Shown in pieces: positions 35,190 through 47,084 of a DNA stretch of 64,000 bases. Origin of the DNA: Mallotus nudiflorus (lineage: Eukaryota; Streptophyta; Magnoliopsida; Malpighiales; Euphorbiaceae). Position numbers and translations under genes: made by a program. The stretch spans positions 1,736,001-1,800,000 of the forward strand of contig CANTUR010000069.1 in NCBI GenBank assembly GCA_947683625.1, given 5' to 3'. The notes beneath the pieces were generated by a model, which saw nothing but the letters and a program-made list of their open reading frames with translations, searched no databases and had not been told where the DNA came from. Position 1 is the stretch's first letter, and each line of letters starts with the position of its first letter.

Positions 35190-35399
35190 GGAGGATCATT
35201 GCTTGCTTTTGATGGCAGCCACGACTAATGTAGTTGTTTTATGAGTTAGGTGTAAGTCTTTTAGTTTGTGGTTTGCTTTGTTGTATCATTTTCCTGAGGT
35301 TATGGACTCTAGGTGTTGTATCTAGGTGTTTATCTCACATGTTATATGATGTTTGTATGATGATGACTGTATATGCTTCCAATTTGTATCATTAATAAT

Positions 35400-35945
35400 G
35401 ATGTTTGCAATTACTATCATCTGCCTTTTTTCCCTTTTTTGCCTAAAGTATGTCCTTTTGGAGCTTTTTGCACTTAGCTGAGTTTTATTTTTCTTCCCTT
35501 TTTTGCCTAGGTTGTCTCCTTTTAGAGCTTTTCACACTTAGCTAGTTGTTTTTTGTTATATATGATAGTGGCTAATCTTAATGAGTGAGCTTAAAGAAGA
35601 TGGTAAGAACCATGGTCATGTAATGAACAAAAATGCAAAGCATGCTTGATGCAATTCATGATGATAAAATGTGTTGCACTTTTCAAAGACATTTTGTATA
35701 AATTGAAATCATTCTCATTTCACTGTAATCATTTAAGAAAAGCATAGGTGCATTCATAAAAAATTTGAATTTGAGGTTACCCCTATCCTTAACTAGCCTT
35801 CTCAGGTTATCTAGTTAAGTATTTTCTATTTTTCCCTAATTTTTTCCTAAGTTGCCATTTTTAGGTTTTCAACTTAGGGGGAAGTCCCTAACTTTTGCCT
35901 GAGCTACCATTTTTAGGTTTTTAACTTAGCAGGATGATTTTTTTT
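35400..35945 (-). repeat. Two short doublets in the B2 3' region
   Basis: Just after the integrase stop, two segments are each present twice. One holds TTTTTAGGTTTTCAACTTAG (about 35850-35940). The other, about 70 bp apart at 35450-35560, holds CTCCTTTTAGAGC next to a TTTTTTGCCTA run. Both doublets are conserved in B3 (about 58210-58780). Confidence 0.65.
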
Positions 35946-35950
35946 ATGCC

Positions 35951-37045
35951 TTAGACGTAGTACTTATTTAGGCGATTTGTGTTAATAGGTTCAAATAATT
36001 CATTGCCTTCAAAATCCATTTGCTTGACTATTCCTTTTGATAGGACATGTTTGACCAAGTATAGGCCTTCCTAGTTTGGTTTGAATTTCCATCTAGGATC
36101 TAAAATGTTCTATCTTGTTTGCTTTAGCACCCAGTCTCCTACTTTCACACTCTTGTGTTTTACTTTTCTGTTAAAAGACTTGGCTAGTCGAGCATGATAT
36201 AACTATGTATGGTATAGAGCCTTGAGCCTTTGGCTATCTAAGAGAGTGAGATTGTCATGCCTCTATTGAGCCCATTGTACTTTTGGTAATTCATATTCGA
36301 TTGCTACCCGAAGAGACTTGATTTCTATTTCGATAGGAAGAACTGCTTTTGACCCATACACTAATGAGAAAGGAGTTGCTCCTGTTAAAGTTCTAGCTAT
36401 GATTTAGTACCCTTATAAGGCATGTGGCAATCTATCTACCCAGTCTCAATAAGTTTGAGTCATCTTTCATAATATCTTTTTAATGTTCTTATTTGGAACT
36501 TCGATAGCCCCATTCACTTGTGGTCAGTAAAGAGAAGATCTATGATGTTCCACCTTATAACTCCTCAGTCGTTCTCTAACTTCTCATTGGAATTGGACAC
36601 TATTGTCAGAGATGTTGTGAAGGGCGATCCCATATTGATAGAACATGTTTCTTTTAATGAACTTAGTAACTTGCTTGGCTCCTATCCTTGCAAATGATTT
36701 TGCTTCGATCCATTTTGTAAAGTAGTCCACTGCCATTAGGATGAACCTGTGTCCATTTAAGGCTATCAGGTGGATTTCCCCAATTATGTGTAGTCCTCAT
36801 GTTAAGAAAGGCCATGAAGAGGAGATGTAGTGTAGTTCCATTAGAGGAAGGTGACTGACATTCCCGTGGATCTGACACTTGTGGCATTTCCTTACAAATT
36901 TGATGTAGTCTTCATCATTGTCATCCATAAGAACTCTTGTCTTATTAGATTCTTAGCCAAGATTGCTCCATTTATGTGTGGACTATAAACACCCTCATGT
37001 ACTTCTTCTATTACTCTTACAGCCTTAGTTTCATCTAAACATCAG
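35951..37045 (-). pseudogene. pol: Integrase of B2
   Basis: Minus-strand integrase. The HHCC zinc finger region reads VHEGVYSPHINGAILAKN and CHKCQIHG. In the core the first Asp position reads GLHIIGE (His for Asp), while ISDNSVQF and NGAIEVPNKN keep the second Asp and the Glu. The C-terminal part has HALQGYQIITRTLTGATPFS, LVYGSKAVLPIEIEI and VGDWVLK. It ends NRLNKYYV with a stop at 35951-35953, the usual Tat integrase end. Several stops and frame changes occur. Confidence 0.85.
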
Positions 37046-37416
37046 AGCTATAAACCATTTGAGGTTCTCCTATATAAGACAACCAATTTTAATGCTAATC
37101 ATTGAATGACCTCTTTATCTCTTTCATCTGTTTGATCAAGATAGGCTCATTCCTTCAGATATCTTTGATGTCATAGAACTAGGGCATTTCAGCTGGTTCT
37201 ATATTCACTATTTTGTAGTCTTTATAACAAGGTTGTCATGATCTGAGTAGAATGAGGAGCTTCATGGGCATTTTTGATGGCCCTTCCCATACTAATGCTA
37301 GGGAAGCAAGTGCATCTACCATATTATAATAGTTCCTAAAAAGGTGAATGAATCTGCATTTTCAAAAGGACATGATGAGTAGCCTAAGGCTTTAAGTGTT
37401 GCTCTTTCAGTTCCCA

Positions 37417-37665
37417 CTATTCCATGTCATGATTGATTACTAGTATGAAATCTCTGAAGATTTTAACTTTTGTGACATCTAGGGTTATTAATCCTTCTAT
37501 TCTGAGTATGCATGCCTTGTATTTTGCTTCATTATTTGTGACTCTGAACTTGAGCTTTTTAGCAATTGGTACCATTGTGCCTTTTGGATATTGTAGTATG
37601 ACACTGACTCCTATGCCGAACTGATTGACTGCTCCATCAAAGTACATGCACCATCCTTAGATTTT
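37417..37665 (-). pseudogene. pol: Second, archaeal-like RNase H of B2
   Basis: A well preserved domain reading MYFDGAVNQFGIGVSVIL, NNEAKYKACILRIEGL and IFRDFILVIN. The Asp (YFDG), Glu (NNEA) and Asp (FRD) of the RNase H catalytic set are all present in a 76-codon open stretch. Tat-lineage elements are known to have such an extra RNase H between the native one and integrase. The 37046-37416 gap is linker with stops. Confidence 0.85.
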
Positions 37666-37739
37666 CATGGCTGAGCTGAGGTCATTTGGGAAGTCCAGCT
37701 GGATTTCTTTTGAGTCTGGATAGGGTTGAGGGCTAGGAA

Positions 37740-38160
37740 TTTAGCCACTACCCTCCCTTTTACTACCTTCTTAGTCAGATATTATATGTCAAATTCTGAT
37801 AGCAGTACGAGCCACTTGGCAAGTTTCCCCACTAAAGAGGGAGCTTCGTAAAGGTACTTCATTGGGTCTATTTTAGACACAACCTGTATTAAACAAGATT
37901 GAAAGTAGTGTCTGAGTTTCTTTATTGCCTATACCATTATTAGACATATTTGTTCGATTTGGCTATACTTCTCCTCATATGGTAGCATCTTCTTGCTCAA
38001 GTAGTAGATTGTGTGTTTTGCCTTCATTTCTCCCTTTTGGGCTAACATTGCACTGATTATGCTCCTTTTGATGGCCAGATACATAGTTAGAGGAATCCCT
38101 AGTTTAGGTGGTCTTGGGACCCGTGGGTTGGCTAGGTAGCTTTTGATATTGTCAAATGCT
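37740..38160 (-). pseudogene. pol: Native RNase H of B2, degenerate
   Basis: Pieces GIPLTMYLAIK, MLAQKGEMKAKHTIYYLSKK, PYEEKYSQIEQICLIMV, DPMKYLYEAPSLVGKLAKW mark the usual RT-linked RNase H of Ty3/gypsy elements, on the minus strand. The first acidic residue of the family pattern (LAxxD) is not visible. In Tat elements this domain is typically degraded in role while the archaeal-like one is kept. Confidence 0.7.
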
Positions 38161-38179
38161 ATTTAACATTGTTCATTCC

Positions 38180-39000
38180 ATTCAACTGGCTGATATTTTT
38201 TTAGTAGCTTGATAATAAGTTCACACACTACTGTCAACTTTGCGATGAATCTGCTGATGAACTATAGTTTCCCTAGAAACCCTTAAATTTCTTTATTTAT
38301 TTTTGGCATTGGCATCTCTCTGATGGATTTTGCTTTGTCTGGATCCATTCTAGTCCTATTTTGACTGACATTATACCCCAACATCTTTCCTGAAGTAACT
38401 TTAAATATGCATTTCTTTGGATTAGCCTGAGACGGTACTTTTTGACCCTTCTAAGGACCTTTTCAAGATTAAAAGGGTGTTCTTCCTTGGTAATTGATTT
38501 AACCATCATGTCGTCAATGTATACCTCCACTTCTTTATGTATTATGTTATGGAACATTGTAGTCACCATTCTCTAGTAGGTTTCCTCTACATTCTTTAGT
38601 CCAAAAGGCATTACTCTATAGCAGTAAGTACCTTATTCTATTATGAAAGTTGTCTTTGCTTTGTCAATAATGGCCATTAGGATCTTATTGTACCTAGAGA
38701 ATCCATTCATAAATTGGTACATTGTACATATGGCGGTGTTGTCAACCAATATATGTATGTGGGGTAGTGGGAAATCATCCTTTAGGTAGGCTTTATTCAG
38801 ATCTCTATTGTCGACATAGATTTTAACCCTTATGTCTTTCTTTGGTATTGGCACCACATTTACTAACCATTCTGGATAGTTTACTACCTCTAAGAATTTT
38901 TCTTTAATATGTTTTTAGATGTCCTCTTTCATTAGTTGGGCTCATTCTTGTCTCAGTCTTCTCAGCTTCTGCTTTACCAGTTTGCACCCTTCTTTGGTAG
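38180..39000 (-). pseudogene. pol: Reverse transcriptase of B2
   Basis: The minus strand shows VPIPKKDIRVKIYVDNRDLN, KDDFPLPHIHILVDNTA and QFMNGFSRYNKILMA, in which the catalytic Asp of FMDG is Asn (codon 38707-38705). The second catalytic box EVYIDDMMVKS near 38510-38540 is intact. FLGKL and FISRFIAKLT complete the thumb/connection. Frameshifts and stops separate the pieces. The gene lies between the protease linker and RNase H as expected. Confidence 0.88.
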
Positions 39001-39946
39001 GAATGAAGTGTTAAGAAATGTCTTTGTCAATACTAGACATATCATCATACATCTAGGCAAAATTTTTTGAATATTTTTTGAATATTTTTTCAATTTCTCT
39101 CCTTTCTTCTGTGGTAACATCTTTCAAAATATGTACAATGAGTGGTTCAGATTCCATGCCAATTTTAAATGATTCAGTGCATATGGAATGAATGTCAAAT
39201 ATGCTAATGTTTTGATCAATGCAATGCACATTACCATCAGAAGAGACATCAAACAAGTAAGCAAAATCTGATTTCATTACAATAATGTTAAAGATTACAT
39301 CATCATTTTCAAATAAAGAAAAAGTATAGAGATCATCGTTAGTAATGTCTTCGAACAGGATGTCATTAATGCTTGATTCGAGGATGGCAGCAACTTGGGC
39401 ATGAATTATAGCTTCATTCTCAGATTCTATCTATAAGTTTTTCATCAGCTCTTAGATGTCAGTCTCAATGATGATGTCTAGCAAGTGCTTCTCCTTAGGG
39501 GTGTCATTTAATATCTCAAACCCTAGTTTCTTGATTCCATTGCTCACTTATTCCTCAACTTATGCTTGATAGACTTAGGTTGAGCTTTCAGCCATAAAAG
39601 AGGTTGATTTCTTAGCCCTAGTATCCTTTTCAAGATTGTACCCCATACCATTTCTATTGGTTTATCCTTGAAAGTCAAGGACTTTTATGACTCCAATGTT
39701 TCTTCCTCTTAGTCCTGTTCTAGGTAGATATTGGATTTTCTTCATCATACTAGCAACTTTGAGATCAACATGATTGTCATTGATCATGAAAATCTTGAAT
39801 CCTAGTGGGACCACAATAATGTTATTTTTTTTAGCAAAGATGGTAACGACCTTTCCATTCAGAGGGAACTTGATCTTCTAATGCAAAGTGGAAGGTATGC
39901 CCCCTAGTGGGTGGAATGAAGGTCTTCCTAATAGTAGGGCAAAAGT
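39001..39946 (-). pseudogene. pol: Protease-RT linker of B2 pol
   Basis: A segment of the polyprotein between protease and RT. A 74-codon open part (39053-39277) reads HCIDQNISIFDIHSICTESF, with an equivalent in B3 (55490-55580). No enzymatic motif is seen. Confidence 0.65.
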
Positions 39947-40369
39947 CTAAGGGATGTCTAGGATAGGAAAATCTATTTCTGATTCGATATCTCCCATTAT
40001 AACTACTATTTTGAAAGTGTTGATGACTAGCTTCTTTGAATCATCATAGGCTCGTATAACCACATTAGACTCTTCTAGGTTTTCAACATTAATCTCAAAC
40101 TTATATAGAAAACTTAGGGGGCAAACATTGATGGCATACCCATAGTCTATCATAACATATGGAGTCTTCTTAGTCTTGACAATTGCTTGAATGAAGAGAG
40201 GAAAATTATAAACCCTTCCCTGGAGAGGTAAATCTTCATCTAAAAAGGTGATTTCATTAGAAGGAGATTTCATTAGAGAGGCTATCATCTCACAAGGTGA
40301 GGCATCAGTGAAAATCTTTGCTTCATCTAGTGTTCTAACTAAGGCATCTTTGTGCTTCTTGGAGGCCAT
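39947..40369 (-). pseudogene. pol: Protease of B2
   Basis: A 140-codon open stretch, the longest in the window. It opens MASKKHKDALVRTLDEAKIF, a known feature of the Tat pre-protease region. The active-site box reads VMIDYGYAINVCPLSFLYKF against DNGSALNVLPLS in the family: Asp kept, Asn-Gly-Ser altered. It continues NVVIRAYDDSKKLVI and IESEIDFPILDI. It is an aspartic protease for the polyprotein, likely inactive. Confidence 0.85.
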
Positions 40370-42458
40370 GAGTAGGTCCTAATTACTGGCTTATGCTTGA
40401 GTTTTCTTAAGCTATTTGAGGATAATGTCTTCCTTTATAACCAGAGCTTGATCTTTTGCTACTTCTTTCTCTTTAAAGGATTCCTTTTCTTTCTCAGGTG
40501 GCTGATACACCCGCCTATTGTTAGTTGCATGATTAACTGCTAGTGAGGGCTTCTTAAATGCTTGCTTATATGCTTTTGTATGGCTATTTTGGTCTCAAAC
40601 AATAATTTCAAGATCATCATAGTCATACTATATATCTATCCCCATGATCTGCATGTTCTAAAATTGAATAGTATTATCTGTCCAATCTTCATTGTCAAAT
40701 TCTTCTCCCTATCCTAAGGATGTTATGTCTTCTAAGAGTATGTGAGTAGCAGGAGGTGTTGTGTACTTGACTTTGTAGTCAAACTTCCTAGATGGCTAGC
40801 CTAGTAGATCTTACACTTCATGGTTACTACTGAAATTTTTGTCTACATCTACTTCTTATGGGTAAGAGTAATCAATCTCTTCACCATTCATGGGGAGAGC
40901 TGTATCCCTAGCCCCTTTTTACATTATCAAGTGGGGAGGGAACTTTCGAGGCATTGGAATGTATTTAAAGGTAGAAGGGCATTGTTCATCTTCACTAGAA
41001 TCATAAGGCTCAAGAATGGGTTTTGAGGATTTATCTTATAGGGCTTGTCTCAGGTTTCTTATATGGCTTGGATTGACTGTTCAATCAGGTCTTCTAGTAG
41101 ATTAGAGGAGATCATACTGATGGTTAGGGGAGGCATGTTTTAATAGTTTGGGAGGGGATTGGTCTTGATTCTAGGTCATTTTTATGGGTCATCAATTTTT
41201 CTAGAGTCAATAAGGTATTGGATTGCATTTTTTAGGGTTCTATTTATATTAGTGGTGTGGCTAGGTATTTAGTGAAAGTGGCAGAAGAAGTTTTGGTTAA
41301 TTTGAGGTGGTAGTGTGTTTGGAAAGGGCCTAGGTTCTTATGTCTATAGGAGGTTCTTTTATTGAAGTCTCTGGAATACTTTGGATAGTCAGAGGTTAAA
41401 GTTTGGGAATTTTCTTAGTGGTCTGATGATGTTGATAGATAGTGAGCTGTGGGTGTTGGGTTGGATTATGTTTATTTTTGTTGTTTGAGTGAAGGTGTTT
41501 TGGGTGTTTGGTTGGGTATTATGACAAAAAATGTTTATGGTTTGCTTAGGTTCCTTATCCTCAATTCTGATCTTGGCCTAGTGGAGAGCTCTGAAGTTAG
41601 AATAATGTGCAAAAATCATTTTCTTTGAAGTGTGGTAGTGCCTCTTTGATTATCAGCTCTATTTGTTTATCCTTAGGAGGACGATTTCTCATCTTGATTG
41701 CCTTTCCCTACCATCTGGTGACATAATCAGAGAAGGCTTCACTGGGTTTCTGCCTTATGGTCTCAAGCTCCCTTCGAGTGATGTCTAATTAAGTGTTGTA
41801 TTCATACTACTTGATAAACTTTTGAGTTCGTAGTAGCCAATCATTTTTTATTTCATCTTCAAGGTTAAAGAACCAAGCCCTCTGTCCTTCCTCAAGTGAT
41901 GTGAAGAAGAATCGAACAATCTATGATTCTGTAAGCTTTGTGGTAGCCGTGAAGGTAGCATATTGCCTTAGATGGAACCTCGAATCCCCTATTCTATCAA
42001 ACTTAGCACAGTTTGGTAGCTTAAAATTATCTGGAAGTGGCTTATCTTTGAATAGTGCCAGGTTGGTGAAGCTTTTGTAACCATGAGTTCCTTTGTCTTT
42101 AAAGGCAAATTCCAACTAAGCCATCCTATTAGCTAATAGTTTGACCTTCCCTGTCAATTCCAGCTTGGTCATGTCAGTAATTTTTGTAGCTTTTAGTGTA
42201 TTCCTAAGATCTTGGTAGTGTTTATTGTCATCATCAACTTGATTTGGAGTATGGGGAATTCCCTTTGCCTTATCTACCATGGGGTGAACATTTATAGATG
42301 CTTCATTCAATGGTGTGCTATTCCTATCTTGGGCACTTTTTGCTTTGATTTGGGCTTAGAGGATTTCAGCTATGGTGCCATTAGTGAGCAATTTTTGGAT
42401 CCCCTCATTTAGCTTGTCTTTGAATTACTAACAGGAGGTATCTTCTTGCTGAGCATGT
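40370..42458 (-). pseudogene. gag: Gag and gag-protease linker of B2
   Basis: Gag core at 42458-41560 on the minus strand: QFKDKLNEGIQKLLTNGTIA, NEASINVHPMVDKAKGIPHT, MAQLEFAFKDKGTHGYKSF, DSRFHLRQYATF, RFFFTSLEEGQRAWFFNL, QKPSEAFSDYVTRW and IKMRNRPPKDKQ. Two adjacent open pieces (42116-42310 and 41921-42115) cover much of it. The rest to 40370 is a linker with QCPSTFKYIPMPRKFPPHL and other scattered pieces. The Gln-rich start near 42456 is uncertain. Confidence 0.82.
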
Positions 42459-43717
42459 ATGCTTGGAGTGGATGCAAGAAATCCTGTAATGAAAAAATGA
42501 TTACTCCTGTAAGAAATAGTGGTTAGTATATGCTATCTATATGTATGTGATGTATGCATAATTAAAGCTGGTTAGTTTTCTTGCGCAATGAACAAACCAA
42601 TCATAATCAAGCTCTCACTTCCAACTTTATTTCTCCATGCAGTCAATCAGTCTCTTTCCTAGGTGGGTTTTGAACCTATAGTCGTTAGGGGACTATGGTT
42701 CTACTTTTAAAACTAGGCTATTTTAATTTATTTTGGTTAGAACTAAAGGGTAAACTAAGGAACAATACTCAAATGTGCTTAAGGTAATCATATGATGTCA
42801 ATACAAGGGTCAATTGTTGGGCTTCAAATGATGTCCAAAGCCTGCATGCACCTATATGCATAAGACCAAGGTCAATCAAAGGGAGTCCAAGTTCTTGCCC
42901 CCATATTGATATTCGATATGCTTACCGTGAGTCATAAAAGTATCATTTGATAATTTTCAGTTTGATTTTGCTAACATAAAGGTCCATAATCTAGTTAGGT
43001 TCCTAACCCATTCATTTGATCTAATAAGGATAAATGGACGACATCTCATAAGTTCAGTCATCGAAGGATGTTTTTCTTTGTTAATTTGCATAGACTATTC
43101 AAGTTGAGGTACATGATTCTCATCATTCCTCATGCTTTGGGCTCACATGAAGTATATGAGAATCACGAGGTCTTGAGTGTAAATTTTCTATGAAAACTGA
43201 CATTACGACGTCATTCGATGATAGACACTAGGAGGGTCATGTCATTTATGAGTATTAGGTCAAATGGACAATGTTAGGACAATGATAGCATGCATAGCAT
43301 AGTGGAATCCTAATGGATGTTACTATTAGTTTATCTACATGAGCTAAGTCAAGGTGAAAGGTTAAGGATTCCTTTAGTAAGAATGCCCCCATATGACTAG
43401 GGTTATGAAGTCCGATAAGTGAGTCTAACATTCTTTTGCTAATTCGATCGCCCCCCTTAAGGACTTAGGTTATAGACTCTGGTTAGATAAGTCCGACAAA
43501 TGCATGAGTAAAGACTAAAGGCGATAATGTTGTATCTTCATCACCCAGTGACTCGAGTGGAACCATATTAGCAATGTCATTTAGAATTGTTAAGGCTTTT
43601 AGGGATAAGTAGTGCATGTGTGATGTGCAATGCAAATGCAGTGGTGAGGGGCTCTATATTATCAAGTATTACATAATGAGAAATAGTCATTTTGGAGTTG
43701 ATCACTCTTACTTAGAA
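42459..43717 (-). other. Conserved untranslated leader of B2
   Basis: About 1.26 kb between PBS and gag, without a coding frame, yet matching the B1 leader (about 6600-7950) along its whole length. It includes the AGGACTT..GTTATAGACTC doublet (43375-43495) also seen in A1. A long conserved leader suggests RNA-level function such as packaging. Confidence 0.65.
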
Positions 43718-43736
43718 GTGCTCAATGCAGTCGCCA
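43718..43736 (-). promoter_or_regulatory. Primer-binding site of B2
   Basis: TGGCGACTGCATTGAGCAC on the minus strand, one base after the LTR end. The first eight bases equal the tRNA-Arg PBS of A1; the rest is diverged. Confidence 0.65.
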
Positions 43737-43737
43737 C

Positions 43738-45570
43738 TATAAGCTACTTAGTTTATTTGAGCATTCTTCTTTTATGTTTTTATCTTTGTTGGTGTTTTCA
43801 TTTCCGAGGAACATGGCAACTTTACCAAATAAGGATAAGTGATTGGTCTCAGGGGGATAAGACACTTTTGATTTTGAGGAGTTGCCACCCAATTTTTTGA
43901 AAATTGGGAAAATAAAGGGACAACATTGGGTCACTCAATGAGTATTATCCCCAGCAAAGATTTTTGGGTTCTGGATATCACATATACTTTTTAAATATTT
44001 CTCATTATATGATATTTAATGTAAAGTTATCGTAGCACCCTAGTTTCTCTGATGATAGTTTATATAGCATTCATACAGTACATTAGAAAATGTGGGATAA
44101 TAAAGATAAGAATTTTATTAAATCACTTTCCTGATAAAATAATATGAAGAGAATAAGATTGTGGAAAAATAAATCTAATATGACTGCTCTGTAAAGATAA
44201 CATGATCATTTACACAACTTATTTGATGAATGATAGGATAATCATGCTTGTAGTGATTATTTATACTATAATGATGAATGATGATAATATAAAGGATGCA
44301 TGAGGTCATCACTAGACCGAGAGCATGATGACTCTATTATGGGGCATCAACTTTTCACATTATTGATATTTATGATGTGATTTCATAATTTCAGAAATAG
44401 AGGATGCATAGTAATGATGTAAAATGAGCATAATAATGCATATATTATTCACATAGCATGCAAGATTTGTAGTCTCATTACACAAGCATAGCAGTATTCC
44501 CAAATGCTAGTGATAGTAAAATAAATGCAGTAAAGTAAAGTAAATGTACTAAAATGGTTGTGTGGTCCTCAGACTCAACTCAACTTGTGTGAACTTTAAA
44601 GCTCTAGCCTCGAGAGATTATTAAGCTTTCCTCGTTGAGAGGTTTAAAATGATAGTAGAGTGATGCTAGACTGTATACCTTTGAAGCATGCTTTGATAAT
44701 GATGAGGTTGGTTTTAGTGGGAAAAGGGATCTAACAACATAAAGGAAAGGTTATGGGAGAGCAAAAACTGTATAGGAAAGGGTTTCCACGCCTTCGATCA
44801 GACTGACTCTTAAACATGTGTGTGTCTTCACTTGCTTTCCCCCATCCAAAATTGGGTGTAAAGGGTCTATTTATAAGAAGAAATATGTAGAATGGTGTGG
44901 TGTCGTCATGGGCACATGCGTGTGAGGGGATTTTTGCATGTGGCCATGCCAAGTGCACATGATGACCACGCACAGTATATGCATGGCCACACATGCCTAT
45001 GAGCTTTTTCATGCGCACTTCAATGCTTTAGGCACTCTTTTCAAGTTCTACACACATTATTTTGGGGTTGGTTCCTAGCATTTTTAGGCCTTCGAGACAT
45101 ATTTCCAAAGTTCATTTTGTCAAATTCATCCTTGATTTTAGCACATGAGACCTAGGGGTGTTTATGAGCGATACGCACTAATACCCAGGTTGTGTTGAAC
45201 CATTTTGGGACCACTTTTGGAGGTTTTGGAGCCCTCAGGATGTGTTTCCAAACTTCATTTTGTCTAAATCAATGTCCATTTTTTCATAAAGCTAGGTCCT
45301 AGTCTAATGAAATATGCATCGGCCCGATGAGCTAAATATTCTAAGAGGATTTTCCTTAAAATAAACCTCTTGTTGTTATGATAATTTGTATTTTGTAAGG
45401 TCAGAGCACAACTTAATGACCCAGTGATCAATTTTTCACACTAGTGGGGTTGGTAGGGTGTTTTAAGGTTGCACATTTCATAGGTGTTACGAATGAGCAG
45501 ACTCTAGTCATCTCGAGGATTCATTTCATCATCGGACCTTTTTGGGGACAGTCAAATTTAAGGTATGACA
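43738..45570 (-). mobile_element. 5' LTR of B2
   Basis: Starts TGTCATACC at 45570 and ends GCTTATA at 43738 on the minus strand, next to the PBS. It matches the 3' LTR apart from the 317-bp duplication there. A TATA box TATAAATAG is on the minus strand at 44867-44875. ATGGCCATG-type phrases lie at about 44935-45000. Confidence 0.88.
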
Positions 45571-45836
45571 CCTTGTTTTTTAGGGATTCTAAGAGAGCTT
45601 AATTTCCTATTTTATTCCTAATTCCTATTTGATAAAGGAAAGTTTAACTTGATAATCTTTATTTTTTATTTTTTTATAAAAATTTCATATTAGTTCCTTT
45701 CCTTTTTGTTTTAGGAATAGAATTTTGTATAACCCTTTTTCATACTTAAACCCTATTATTCTTGTGTTTTGTTTTTGTTCTTTTTATTTTTCTCTTTTGT
45801 TGTTTTATTTTTTTCAAAGACACCAACATTATTGTC
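45571..45836 (+). other. Athila sequence between B2 and ORF1 copy 2
   Basis: T-rich non-coding Athila sequence that continues 29840-29989. No gene is seen. Confidence 0.6.
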
Positions 45837-47084
45837 ATGGCTAGAACAAAGATGTTATATCAAGGAAAGTGGCATAGTAATAGCAAAGCTAAGTCTAAAG
45901 ATATAAAGGATGATTATGAAGCTTTCTTTTCCATTTACTCGAAGGTGAAAGGTAAGAGATTCTACTCCTTAATTAAAAGAAATCTCATCAAACTAAAATA
46001 TTTTAATGATGAGGTACTTTTGAACATGGGGATTAAAGGAACCATAGATGTGTTTTGTAGGAAATTGGGGTGGTCTAAACTAGTTGTAGCCTAATATGAT
46101 GTGTTCTTTGAGCTCACAATAGAATTTTACACTACATTTAAGATTCTAGATGAAAATCAAAGGGTCTTTTCATGTAGGTTCTTTGGAAAAGAATACGATT
46201 TTAACTATAAATCATGTCAAAATCTTTGGTTTTTCTAATGGAGGTGTTTTATCAACCTCCATTGGATTATAATATGAGTAGTGTTTGGCATGAAATCATT
46301 GGGGGTGATAGAGTTTTTGAAGGCTAAGTAATGACCAACGGTTTGATTAAAGATCACTCATACTTAATTCTACACAGGTTCATGTCATAAACTATTTTTG
46401 GTAGAAATGATAGTACCAAGGTTTCTCCAAATGAATTATTTATGTTGTGGTGCTTGAAAACTAACACAAAAGTGTGTAGCGCATACTTTATTTTATGTTC
46501 TATATGGCATGTTGTGTAGGGTAGGAAAGCATTATTGTCATTGGGGCATATTATCATTGGTTTGGCATTGTATTTTGCTCCGTATGAATTTTCCAAACAT
46601 CAATTGGAGCCTTGGAATATGAATTCCTTGATGATAACTACCTTATTTGAGTTGAATTATAATAGAATTCAATGAGCTTCATGATTTCACTTCAAGGAGA
46701 TGCTACTTGTTATGCCAAATGGCAATGCAACATAGTGAAGTCCCTTTGCCTCTTAACAATCTAGAGGAAGAAGCTAATGAAAGTGAAAGCCAAGCAAGGA
46801 AGAGAGGGAATAAGAGCACTGAAGGATAGAGTGAAGGAATTATGGAAAAAATCAAAGAGCTTATGGACGTCTCTGACAATATGATTAGGAATATGATCAA
46901 GAACTTATCTCTTGAGATGGAGAAATTTGAGAGACATTGTGAAGTGAGGCCTAAAAGGTGTAAGCCCAAATTGATAAAATCGTTCACATACTTCTTTAAA
47001 GCAAAAAGGTCTAAAATGATTAATAATGCAACAAAAGATCTCATTGTCATTCCATTCACTTCCCTACCAAGTCATTCAAAATAA
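45837..47084 (+). pseudogene. Athila ORF1-type gene, copy 2
   Basis: ATG at 45837 (MARTKMLYQGKWHSNSK) opens a basic N-terminus, then KRFYSLIKRNLIKLKYFND, GTIDVFCRKLGWSK and, across a stop, DVFFELTIEFYTTF. Further frames give LILHRFMS, TIFGRNDSTKVSPNELFMLW and HIIIGLALYFAPYEFS. The order of motifs equals copy 1 (26101-27322), but the two have diverged widely, so they are paralogues rather than a recent duplicate. A Lys-rich helical tail lies at 46842-47084. The function is unknown; the family is plant-specific. Confidence 0.75.

Larger units (their letters stand above)
29990..45570 (-). mobile_element. Full-length Tat-type Ty3/gypsy element B2
   Basis: LTRs at 43738-45570 (5') and 29990-32146 (3'), PBS 43718-43736, leader, gag, protease, RT, RNase H, archaeal-like RNase H, integrase, long 3' region and PPT, all on the minus strand. 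The flanks are CCTTT (29985-29989) and CCTTG (45571-45575), a 4-of-5 target duplication. Athila sequence continues on both sides. Confidence 0.9.

Noticed and set aside
39947..40369. Longest open frame (140 codons) as a host gene
   Set aside because: It is the Tat pre-protease/protease segment, with a matching piece in B3 at 54370-54860.
44731..45018. Minus-strand His-rich open frame in the B2 5' LTR
   Set aside because: It overlaps the palindromic ATGGCCATG motifs and the TATA region; not kept in the 3' LTR.
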